Source: Neoechinorhynchus agilis (lineage: Eukaryota; Acanthocephala). Taken from it: DNA of 64,000 nucleotides. Of the stretch, positions 46,301 to 55,832 are shown piece after piece. The notes under the pieces are model-generated. The model was not told where the DNA came from and did no database searches. It saw only the letters and a list, made by a program, of their open reading frames with translations. Made by a program: the position numbers and the translations under genes. The stretch's first letter is position 1; each line of letters starts with the position of its first letter. The DNA is taken from NCBI GenBank assembly GCA_051530055.1, contig CM121341.1, forward strand, positions 12,462,001-12,526,000. Direction: 5' to 3'.

Positions 46301-46738
46301 CGTGGGAAAAACAGAAAGGCCACTTCGCCAAAGAGTAACCGAGCATGTACGAAACTCGTTGAACCCAAGTGCGCAATCGTATGTGACGACACCGTGGGCG
46401 AAACATTATTCGCGAGTCCACCCGGATGGAACAGTTCAGCTGTCCACGCGCATAATGTACAAAGCGCAGGATCCCGTCGAACTGTCGATAGCGGAAGCGC
46501 TGATCATATCCCGAGAGACCCGGGATCGTGAGGACTCTAGCGGGCATCGGTCGGACGGTAGGACACTCATTAACCAGAAGGATGAGTTGTCTGCCGTAAT
46601 GAATCTCATGTGAACTTCCACTCCACTTCACTCGCATTGTAGATTACACCCTGAAGAAGCCGTTGGACGGCGAAAGCTAGGTGTTTCAATAAACTCTCTT
46701 TCAGTCGGATTGTCAATCAAACAATCATCAATAGATAA
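43310..46738 (+). mobile_element. Penelope-like element, nearly whole, with pseudo-LTRs
   Basis: Direct repeats of about 514 bp (43310-43823 and 46226-46738) differ at only a handful of positions (about 1%). Each contains the end of the ORF plus the 3' UTR, the classic PLE pLTR arrangement. Between them lies a long reading frame: an N-terminal region, RT (RPIISAVNGPAYRVS, a SFDFVALYTNV segment, RGLAMGNSLAPVLA, LRYVHDVLLTF), and at the C-terminus a GIY-YIG endonuclease (VYEIRCERC, TYVGKTERPLRQRV-EH). Young by pLTR similarity. It appears almost whole, with about one or two breaks. Inserted into the LINE at 41398-47580. Confidence 0.88.
46651..46690 (+). ncRNA. Hammerhead-ribozyme-like motif in the PLE 3' region
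   Basis: CTGAAGA (matches CUGANGA), a perfect 5-bp stem GCCGT/ACGGC with a 3-base loop, then GAAA, in the order of a hammerhead core. A weak short stem III can follow. The other pLTR has the same motif at 43736-43775. Known: PLEs commonly carry minimal hammerhead motifs in their terminal repeats. Stem I is not clear here. Confidence 0.45.
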
Positions 46739-47580
46739 TGATCTTCATCCCTTCACTCCCCCTACCAAATATTTTCTCTGTGCAGATGACCTCACAGTCA
46801 TTACTATCGCATCTCCCTCTCTCTCCCTCTTCACAACCATGGATGAGCTCAACCATCTCATTTCCTCACTCTCCACCCTAAACCTCTCCCTAAATTTATC
46901 CAAATCTTTTGAACTTGTCCCCCACATTTTCAAACGCAATCTTATCGCCGCGCCTCTCCTTCTCCCCACCCAGCGCTCCTCTTCTCTCCGAATACTGGGC
47001 CTGATTTTACAAGAAAACCTTAAATGGGATGATCACATTTTATTTACACTCTCTAAAGCAAACCCTCGTCTTTACCTCCACAAACTTCTCCGGTGTCTCA
47101 GCGTATCCCCTAAACACCTTGCCCACTTTTATCTCTCTGCCATCCTTTCTATCCTTACGTACGCTTTCGTCACTTTCCTCGCCCTTTCCGCCAATGCTCT
47201 CCATTCCCTCGAAACCTTCCACAAGAGAGCAGCGAGAATATGTGGGACTTCACTCCCTCCCCTCGACGCCCACCTCCACTCCATTTCCTCCAAAAACGCC
47301 CTCCGTCTTCTTCAATCCCCTCCACAGCTTTCTTCCCTTATCTCTAAATACTCTTCCCTCGTGAACACCCGCAACCCCAACCATTTTCATGCCCCCTCGC
47401 TCGTACCACCCTCTACCAAAAATCTTTCCTCCCCCAAGCCCAATCTTTCCTTAACAACCGGAGAACAAGGAAAGACTCCCAATCGGTCATCTTCTGTACA
47501 AAGCCTCCGATCGCACATTAAAACCCTTTCAAAGACAAGTCCCACCTCCCTGCCTGAACATCCGACATCCTGACATCTTC

Positions 47581-48337
47581 AGCAAAGATAGATGCTGGCA
47601 AGTGTATGGATCGTGCTTTTCTTAAATTAATAAAACGCGTTTATATCATCGGGATCGATGCAGTGAAGGTGTGTGTTTAGTGGATGTGAACGGAGCATGG
47701 GTTGAAAGGGGAACAATAAAAGCGTTACATGGATCAAGTTGCTCACAAGATGGTAACACCTACGGAATAACTTCGGTGACAAAATAGAATTGTAGAATTG
47801 TATGATTATCAACTTCAATAACCCACCAACAGCAGTTTAGTTCGATTGATCAGGCATTTCGCTTTTACTCGAGCAATAAACTTTGCGTTCCGTTAATATA
47901 TATTAGTCCTTAAATATAATCTTTTCATTATGCTCGTCGTCTGTTCGTATCCCTCGCGATCTACGGTAAGCTTGGATCTGGAGAGCAGTGCAATTGGACA
48001 AAAGATTCTGAAAGTCGTCGAAGGAATGATGCCATAGAATATCAGGAAGATAATCTTTGAATGCTGAGCGGCTTAAATGGAACAAAAAGTGTGATTTTTA
48101 GTTGGATTTAAACTTCTAATTTCATCATAAATTTGCGAGCACGTTTAGTTGTCTTCTTGAATCTTTGGGTCAACTATGATAAATCTTGCCGCAGGATTAA
48201 GGACGGATTCAATAAATGGTTAATTGTCATGTAGAAAAGACATTAGAAAATAATGATACTTTGATGAAATTTTATTCGGTATTTCTACCTGTGTTTCTAA
48301 AGTATTCCTAACAATGACAAAAACTTTCGATCGATAT
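47581..48337. other. Intergenic A+T-rich spacer
   Basis: Only short frames (about 60 codons) without motifs; lies between the LINE end and the duplicated Tudor block. Confidence 0.55.
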
Positions 48338-48534
48338 CCTTGAATTAAAATTCTAGGTTTAAGTAAAAAAATTAAACCGTAGTTTTCTATAAGCATTACT
48401 AATGGTCGTGATTATGTTTTAAATCAAAGTTGATAACATTGTATTTGTAGTCAATTATTAGCGAACCGGTTTGTTACGTATTTTTTTATGTAAAATTTAT
48501 TGTGTTTATTTAAAGCTTTAAAATGCAGTCACTT

Positions 48535-51500
48535 TCAGAAGCCACTTCCCTCTTGACTTTGGGAAGATGGATTGTTTAATGCCAAAAACATCAGTCGTCT
48601 TATTGGCACTTTTTGCTCGTTGTCCACTTTCCACATTTTCAAAACAAGATGAATCCATCGAGAAGCATCCAAATACAAAGCCTGACATTCAAACACATTT
48701 CCGCGGAGTACGAAATTGACAATGGCCGTTTGATTCTCTGAATGCGGTGGTATCTGGTCATCTTCAAGTCCGCAAGGGTAAGCCATGGGTTTGATTTGTT
48801 GAAATTCTAATTCACAATAAAAGATGGACGTAACATCAACTTCAATTTGTTGCCCGTAATCAAGGAGAAAAATAGAGACCTTTTCTGCTTTCGCTTGTCC
48901 TTTTACGAGAATTGCTCTAACAACGAGAGTGCCAATGTCGACTGCATAAATTTGATCATCCTTCAATTCTGCTCGGTTAACGATTATTCGTTTGGCAAGA
49001 TCCGAGTAATATCTATTAAACGCTTCAATATAAACCGAATTAGCGTTTCGTGCATCTTCTCTCCAAACGTAGAACCTGCGAGGCGATTCAACGCTTACTA
49101 CGAAGACTGAAGTTTTGGTGAAAAACACAAATTGCATTGGAACATTGTGGATAAAATTGCTCAGTCGAAGTTTGCCATCATTTTCTTTGATATGATCGCC
49201 GCGTTCTTCAGGTTTAATGGTAACAAATTCTTGACTACATTGATTTTTGGTTATTGTGTTCAATGAATGAACGGATTGATCAATCATCGGCTGGCCCAAT
49301 GTAGTTGGAACGATTGTAGTTTCATCAGTACCAATAATTCGTCCATCGAAAATTTCACTTCGTGTTATCTGCGATTGCTCTCTCCTATTCGTAATTACTC
49401 GATCTTCAAATTGCATGCTTATTGATTGATTTTCGATGGCTCTCATGGGTTGGATCTTCAAAAGATTAAAGCATGTAAACCCGGTGACTTCTCGTATGAC
49501 TGGCGGTTCAACTGGTATCTTAAATCTTACGTATTTTGTAACTAAAGCTGCGAAAGAGGAAATGAACATATTTTGGTCTACTTGATTAAAGTTTTCAGGA
49601 TCTACTTTGAACTGTCCAGGAACTTTCCATAAATGAATGAGATCAACGGGCTGGTTCCTATTATCACCTTGTACGCAGCTAATTTTGAACACACCTCCCA
49701 TAGCCATTCCCATGAGAGTTTGAACCGCAAAAGGATAATCGTCAATGTTGAAATTGATGCCAGCGAGTTTGCAATGGAAAGCAATTTCCGGACAATGTTT
49801 AACCACTTCAGGGCAATCAAATATGAAATCATCCCAGATTCTGACGCTTCCACCAAAATCGACAATACGAGCAAGCATTGGTCCACTCTCAGCTACAGGA
49901 CAATTGAACTTTGCTCTGTAAAAGGTACCATTAACATTTACTACATAGAAACGCGAGTCTCTAATTTCGTATCTTGGCACGTGAAAACGTCTCATCTTAT
50001 CGTGGAGCAGAATATTTAAGCATATATGAAATTTAAGGTTTTCATGGTATGAACGTAGATCCCATAAAAAGAGTTGGTCTTGGCCAGTTGCATGGATCAC
50101 AAACACAAAGTTGTCGGTGCTCGGTGTGAACTTTGGCCGAATATACGAGGTGGAAATCTCGTTCAAGTTACTAATGATTTCAGTCTGACTTTTGTATTCT
50201 AAAGAAGATTGAATATCAGCCGATAAAGGTGGTGTTCGATACTCGATTGACTTTTCTTCGCTTAAATCAACGTCAACTGAAGCTGCATTTTTATCTTCAG
50301 TTTGTTCAGACGATTTGTTTGATTGATAATTAGGGCTCAATTGTGAATTGATATCAATTGAGAAACCTTGCTCTTTATTGATGACCGTTTCCTGCTCTTC
50401 AGAAACTTTGAGCAATCCTTTCTCATCAAGTCCTTCCTTATGTTCTTCCTTTTTATCAGATTGAACAGTGTCATTTGATATAACATTTTCAATCTGCGGT
50501 GATGCCATTTTTCCATTTTCTTGCGAGCCAATCTCTTCAGTAAAGGCGGTTTCACCTTCTTTGGCTAAATCACCCGGAGTTTGTTCTCTAGATTCGTACC
50601 GGTCCGTTTCAGATACATCTATGGGAACTTCAATAATAGAATTTTGTTGTGGCTCAACGATTAAGTGAACATCATCTTTATGCGACACAACTTGTTCGTC
50701 TACTCGAGAAACAATTTCCTCAATAATCTCGCCTATTTGAACGGAATTATCCACTATTGATTCGATTAATTCGATTTGGTCCGTTTCGGATACGTCTAAT
50801 GGATCTTTAACAACTGAATTTCGTTCGGGCTCAAAAATTGACTGAACGGTTCTATCTTGCTGAGACGCCTTCTGTACATCTTCTTGTGTAACAACTTCCT
50901 TAATAGAAGTGCTCGTAATTGATTGCGATAAATTATCCGGAATGGATTGAAGCACTTTGTCATCTTTTGAACAACTTGATCTGTTTCCTGCGGATACAAT
51001 TGGCAAATATTCAACGATGGAATTTTCTTCGACTTCTAAGCTTTGAGTAGATTCAACTTGTTCATTTGATTGATTGGTTTCTTTATGTTTCGATGCCAAT
51101 CGTGCATCTTCTTGCGAAACAATTTCCTTTTCTTTAAAGTTTTCATTAAGTTTCACTGAATTATCTGGATTGGATTCGATAAGTTGGTCCATTTTAGAAG
51201 CCAACTTTTCTGATAAGGATACCTCAACGACGGAATGCTGAATCGGTTCCACGATGTTTTTAGATTCAATTTCTCCATTTGATTGATCAGAATTAGCGTA
51301 TTCTGTCCGATTTCTGGTATCTTCTTCAAGTGGTGAAGCTTCAATGCTGTTTAAATCAGATTGACAATGCCCGCCTGAAGCAGTCTTAATGACTGGATGT
51401 ACATCTTTCTTTTCCTGTTGCAAGGATTTAAATTGTTCATCCAACGGGACAACATAGCACTTCTTTAAATCCGAATCCTTAGCGATAGTCAAGTCAACGC

Positions 51501-51573
51501 TACTCTGCGCCGGTTTATTTTTTGATTGTTTATCAGCTTTGCTCTTTTGGTTTCTGTTTCTGCGTTTAGCCAT
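48535..51573 (-). CDS. Tudor-domain protein, 1012 aa, copy 1
   Basis: A single long exon. Residues 1-16 are a basic KRRNRNQKSK start. About 17-500 are a low-complexity acidic Ser/Glu/Gln/Asn-rich region with repeated motifs such as PLDVSETD, PIDVSETD and SIVDNSVQIGE. About 510-680: first extended Tudor domain (FYRAKFNCPV, ARIVDFGGSVRIW). About 830-990: second (FYVWREDA, IYAVDIGTLVVRAILV, IFLLDYGQQIEVDV). DYG and DFGG are the family's beta-barrel signature. Known: such proteins bind symmetrically dimethylated arginines, typically on Piwi proteins in germ granules. Lack of introns in 3 kb is unusual here. Aromatic-cage residues look partly kept. Confidence 0.85.
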   Translation of the reverse strand: MAKRRNRNQKSKADKQSKNKPAQSSVDLTIAKDSDLKKCYVVPLDEQFKSLQQEKKDVHPVIKTASGGHCQSDLNSIEASPLEEDTRNRTEYANSDQSNGEIESKNIVEPIQHSVVEVSLSEKLASKMDQLIESNPDNSVKLNENFKEKEIVSQEDARLASKHKETNQSNEQVESTQSLEVEENSIVEYLPIVSAGNRSSCSKDDKVLQSIPDNLSQSITSTSIKEVVTQEDVQKASQQDRTVQSIFEPERNSVVKDPLDVSETDQIELIESIVDNSVQIGEIIEEIVSRVDEQVVSHKDDVHLIVEPQQNSIIEVPIDVSETDRYESREQTPGDLAKEGETAFTEEIGSQENGKMASPQIENVISNDTVQSDKKEEHKEGLDEKGLLKVSEEQETVINKEQGFSIDINSQLSPNYQSNKSSEQTEDKNAASVDVDLSEEKSIEYRTPPLSADIQSSLEYKSQTEIISNLNEISTSYIRPKFTPSTDNFVFVIHATGQDQLFLWDLRSYHENLKFHICLNILLHDKMRRFHVPRYEIRDSRFYVVNVNGTFYRAKFNCPVAESGPMLARIVDFGGSVRIWDDFIFDCPEVVKHCPEIAFHCKLAGINFNIDDYPFAVQTLMGMAMGGVFKISCVQGDNRNQPVDLIHLWKVPGQFKVDPENFNQVDQNMFISSFAALVTKYVRFKIPVEPPVIREVTGFTCFNLLKIQPMRAIENQSISMQFEDRVITNRREQSQITRSEIFDGRIIGTDETTIVPTTLGQPMIDQSVHSLNTITKNQCSQEFVTIKPEERGDHIKENDGKLRLSNFIHNVPMQFVFFTKTSVFVVSVESPRRFYVWREDARNANSVYIEAFNRYYSDLAKRIIVNRAELKDDQIYAVDIGTLVVRAILVKGQAKAEKVSIFLLDYGQQIEVDVTSIFYCELEFQQIKPMAYPCGLEDDQIPPHSENQTAIVNFVLRGNVFECQALYLDASRWIHLVLKMWKVDNEQKVPIRRLMFLALNNPSSQSQEGSGF

Positions 51574-51651
51574 TTTACGCTAAAATTTAGTATCGCAATT
51601 ATTACTCCTTTTCTTTGTAAGAAGTCGCTGTTGGGGTTTACCTCTATTACA

Positions 51652-51708
51652 TTTGTTTCTGAATTTGTTTCTTAATTTGTTTCTGAATTTGTTTCTGAAT
51701 TTGTTTGT
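51652..51708. repeat. 12-bp minisatellite upstream of Tudor copy 1
   Basis: Almost five tandem units of TTTGTTTCTGAA (one with TTAA). The equivalent place in copy 2 (about 62738-62759) has little more than one unit, so the array has expanded or contracted since duplication. Confidence 0.8.
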
Positions 51709-52292
51709 TCAGTGAAAATTCTCTTGCATAAATTATGTAACATTAATTGATAATATAATTTATTTGTTGATCAAAAGAAACTTTTTCATTGGATAAAATC
51801 TTTTTGGAATATGTTCGTTTTATTAGTGCAATTGTTTTAACATCGATATTGAATCGAATTTTTTTATGACGAATAGTCCGCATGAAATGAACCATAATTT
51901 CGGCATAAAATAGAGACGATTGTTTGATCGAAAGTATAAGCTAGATAAGATCGATTTTATCGAACCAAATGCATTTGATCTAAAAATAAATCGAAGATAT
52001 GCCGGTCCGAGCGTGACGTCTTTTTTTATTCCAAAATACTCTTAATAAGTCGTCACAAGAAGCTGAAATATTATTTTACTCAAAAGTTCCGTCTGATGCA
52101 GATCTTCAAAAAACAAAAAATTGAGAAAATTTTCATAAATCTTTAGCAACTGATGGATCGTCGATTGATGCAAGCAATCAGCCAATTGGTACTTGGACCC
52201 AAATAGGGCTAAACATTTTCGGAATTTCTTTTCATTAATAATGCTCGGATAATGTGAGAATTATGTGTTTTTCCATTATAAGTCGAAATAAT

Positions 52293-54622
52293 CGCTAATC
52301 TCAAATCATTCTTAGTTTTGCGTTATGCTTAAAAATTTCTTTTATTAGAAATTCCATGCGAGTGGCCACTAATACAAAAAGATGGATATTCGTTCGGTTA
52401 TAATCAATCTGATCGCACAGAATTCTAAACGCCAATGTTATTTCATAATTTATGTCATCTATCGAAATGGCATCGAATCTTTTAAAGGAAAAGTACACTT
52501 CAAAGAATGCATTTTATTTTTACTGGGGAAATCTACGATCAAACGGCCGATATCGTACACTTGAATTCCAGATCTGATAAAATGGTGGCGATAAGTCGAT
52601 GAAATTTTTGTCTTTTCTTCTTTCTCGACACCGAGGAATCGTTACTTTGATTGCTTGTTATAAAAATAACGCGTTTTATTATTGAACAAAGAAGAGGTTC
52701 CACTGTAGAGTTGGGAGGCGTTTTGATTGTTTTATGACATTTTTTCTAAAGGTATTCGTTGGGCGGGGGGAAATCAACTGTGCAAATTTTGGAGGTTATT
52801 CTCCGTGAAACGTTTCATGGCGACGGATTTGGAAGATTGCCGTAGGTGAGGGTGGAGCGATCGGGCAAAGGGACTTGAAGGAAAGTGCAGTGTTCGAGTC
52901 TTGGTTTCAGATTTGATTGAAATTAGAGAAATTCTGAAGGGAATGTTATTCGTCGGATGTCATTTGGGAGATCGGGGAATAATGCTCGGTTGCGGGAGAT
53001 TGAGGGAATCAACTCAAAGTATCTAGAAGAGTTCAAGTAGAGTTTTCGATTGGTGCAGAAATATTTGATTTGGATTATTTCGATAGGTGTTAAGTAGGTG
53101 ATTGAGCGACGAAGGGGAAGTTGTCGACAGTTTAAGTTCGTGTTAGAAAATATTAAAAGGAAGTGGTGACTGGGCGGCAATCAACAAATGGCTTATATTG
53201 TATTTTGAATTTACAGCGAAAAAATGATAGATTGAATAATGTGAATACAGCTATTGAATTCTCTTTTAATGAGGAAAGCTAACGACGTTTTATGCACACC
53301 TGGCAACCTTGGTCAGATTCGATGAAAAGTTAAATAGATTTGTTTTTTATTCTCGATTTTATTAAAATTATTCTTTTGGATTGATCACGTTCTCGCCTTT
53401 AAGCAAAGAATATTTATAAGTTTATACCGAATTTCATATGAAAGATTTTCAAAAAAACGAAAGTTTTCGACGAGTAGGTTATCATTGTTGATAAAGTAAG
53501 ACAGGATTCGCTTAATCCTTTTACACTAAACCTTCTTCGTAGATGGAACACTCGCCTGAAGTCACAGAGACCAAAAGACGCGATTCAATTCTATCCTTTT
53601 TTCCTTATTTGAACTCAAAAGTCAAATGTGGTCAATTGATTGAAGAGTTTCAGAAGGTAGACAACTTGTATTTATGGACACTTTGATCGTGTAACATTCA
53701 GGACTGCATCGGAAATCATGATCGAAACGCCGCAATTGCTAACGCAGCCAAATACTCAATTGACCTGATTAAAAATGATGACATTGACGACATTACAGTT
53801 GCGTTTATGAAGGAATGTTCAGCAGAGACGGACCATTCATACATTTTATCGCCTGAGGAGGTATCAGATCTCTTTTTTTTACTGAATCCAACATTTCTCT
53901 GGTCAGGTAGACAATCTACAATACTACGAATAATAAGAATTTCAACGTTTATGGCGAAAATGATTTGCCTTTGCTCAATCGAGAACTTTGGGCACAATTT
54001 TGTCAAAGGGACTATATGTTTCCGTATAGATCGGCAGTTTTTGTCCATTTGAAGTCAAAGGGATGGATAGTTCGTTCTGGACTAAAATTTGGATGCGACT
54101 TTAGTACGTACGAAAAGGAAATTAATATTGTTTTATTAGCGTTTTTATAGTGCTCTACGAAGGAAGTATAGACAGCTTTCATTCTAGATACGGAGTGTTG
54201 GTTCTCCGAGATTCCGGTGCTTATGGGAAAGATTTTTCGTTGGATGGAAGTGACCGAATGATCAGCACGTTAGTTCGAGTGCTTCATTCTGCTAGGAAAG
54301 TGAGTTAATTTTTGCATTCTCACTGAAATCCCTATTCTTTGAAATTTTCAGCGCCTCGTATTATGCTTTGTTGAGTTTCCGACTAACAAATGCTGTCTAG
54401 ATCATCGAGACCTGCATTCAGCAATTGTCCGAACTGTAAAAATTGCTCGGTTCAAACGGGATGATGAAATAATTCGAAACCTTAAACAGATTTGATTTTA
54501 TACTTTTCGGAAATCAATGTTCATTTATTAAATTATGGCAACATTCGTGCGTTTTGTATCGAACAGCGATATTTTAATAGGGAGAGAAGGCGACTTTTGA
54601 TTGTCACCTTTGCAATATTAAA
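52293..54622. repeat. Right arm of the 2.33-kb inverted duplication
   Basis: The reverse complement of 33632-35961 (coordinate sum 88254). Its inner edge begins CGCTAATC, its outer edge ends AATATTAAA and abuts a PLE remnant. It contains the plus-strand TSEN2-like gene and mirrored LINE sequence. The spacer between arms is 16.3 kb. Confidence 0.92.
53543..54495 (+). CDS. tRNA-splicing endonuclease subunit Sen2-like, right copy
   Basis: Exons 53543-53656, 53702-53860, 53911-54103, 54151-54299 and 54352-54495. Introns of 45-52 bp all start GT and end AG, and the concatenated phase is exact (253 codons with stop). The ATG follows TTCGTAG directly. The protein is identical, as far as compared, to the left copy, with the KGWIVRSGLKFG strand, FHSRYGVLV catalytic His motif and basic final helix. 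Two whole identical genes for a normally single-copy enzyme suggest a very recent duplication, gene conversion between arms, or an assembly effect. Confidence 0.8.
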
Positions 54623-54639
54623 CCTATATTAGAATTATT

Positions 54640-55090
54640 GTTTAGCTCTTCAGCTTGTAAATAATTTTTTTATTAAAAACGTTTCGAACCTCTTCGTGTT
54701 AATCATCAATTCTAAAAACAAGATGTGAAGTAATTATTCCGGCCTCACACGCGCTTATGGCTGATAATGTAGTTGCATTTTGTTAGCTATGAAGACAGAG
54801 TTTGTAACCTCATTGGTCATTCATGTCCGGTTTGCGTTCTTTGATTAAGAAGGCCTCCTTAATTAAATATCGAAAGCTATTATGTTCACTTGCTCAAACC
54901 ATCGTTTGGTCATAATTAACCACTGGGCGGTTTGCATGCCGTTTAGCGCGATATTCGACGCTAACACCTTCTGGATCTTGGACCGTTTATGTTCTGCTAA
55001 TCTCGTCTTCAGATTGCGGCCTGTTTGTCCGACGTAATTGGGTTTGCATTGGCTACAACGAAACTTTGTAGACAACAGGCATTTTATCGG
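54640..55090 (-). mobile_element. Penelope-like element 3' remnant (GIY-YIG end)
   Basis: The minus strand at 54863-55075 encodes KFRCSQCKPNYVGQTGRN followed by LKTRLAEHKR, the GIY-YIG core of a third PLE family. Its 3' side (54680-54709) carries the string seen in the fold-back at 20881-21016, resembling a hammerhead half (GATGA ... GTTCGAAACG). 5' truncated. It lies directly against the outer edge of the inverted-duplication arm. Confidence 0.7.
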
Positions 55091-55355
55091 CAGACTGCTG
55101 TTCTTAATTATCCTTGAAATTTAATTTGGCCAACAATTGGTTTTTTATTTAAGGAAAGAATGCATACACAAGAAGTCCATACAATACTTTCCAACAATCT
55201 CGATTCCAGTCGTCCAACCTATTTCCTCGATCTACCTTTTTCTTTTTTTTCTACCTCCCTCCTAATTTCCATTTGGCTGATTTTCGAGTCTCGAGATCAG
55301 GAAGTAAATAACTAAAATAATGTTGAATTAACAAAAAATTATCTCCCGTGGAATC
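55091..55355. other. Spacer without gene
   Basis: A+T-rich, short frames only; lies between a PLE remnant and the SINE-like repeat. Confidence 0.5.
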
Positions 55356-55794
55356 CAGCGGATTTCTTCGCACATAAAGACAGTAGTCGGTTAATGTTTC
55401 CGTGACGAATTCGGAGAGCTTGCAACACAAAAGATATTTTAGTTTTCAATGATAAGTATTTGCAGCTAGCAAACATTTATGAAGAACGCGAATAATGGTT
55501 AACCAAGTCTTGTGAATTGTTTGCGACAAATATCAAATTTTAAACACCTATACGCGTTTTGCAAGCTACGCGGTTTTAGTTATTTTGGATTTAAATATAT
55601 TTTTTAACAAACCCAAAAATTTGAAGTTACTAAAATAAATCAATTTGAATCAGATTTTCCAGCGACCCAAAGCCAGAGATTATATTTTGCGAGGTAGCCG
55701 CAAGGCTACGGCACAAGGAGTCAGCAGCAGCCGATCGAGCCCGTTGCTGCGAATCTCAGACATTCGTTAGCGCATTTTGGTTGCTAAACACTCA
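55356..55794 (-). repeat. SINE-like dispersed repeat, copy 2
   Basis: Reverse complement of 39796-40243 over both ends; differs in a middle segment of about 150 bp. Identical 5' start (TGAGTGTTTAGC) in both copies argues for a defined element end. Confidence 0.5.
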
Positions 55795-55832
55795 AAACGT
55801 CGAACAAATATTTGTTAATTAATTCCATTATT

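Larger units (their letters stand above)
41398..47580 (+). mobile_element. C-rich LINE, interrupted by a Penelope-like element
   Basis: The sense strand is strikingly C/T-rich and G-poor. 41398-41990 is a Pro/Ser-rich ORF1-like part. From 42012: APE endonuclease motifs YSNIHSLLPKLDELH, VITETWLS, GGSISIFIRA, YRPPS, ILGDFNK (after a frame change near 42455) and SSDHC. Then a linker ends NEAIRFI at about 43300. The element resumes at about 46740 with the RT catalytic motif FLCADDLTVI and C-terminal region (LGLILQENLKWDDH, FHKRAARICG). About 170-200 codons of RT between these points are absent. Dead through frame changes, the missing RT core and the PLE insertion. Confidence 0.72.
48338..52169. 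repeat. Direct duplication carrying a Tudor gene, copy 1
   Basis: Matches 59424-63353 with an offset of 11085-11086 across the gene. The homology starts at CCTTGAATT on both sides and ends at GTCGATTGAT. Near the far end, 51952-52078 here is replaced by an unrelated 63034-63256 in copy 2. Confidence 0.9.
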
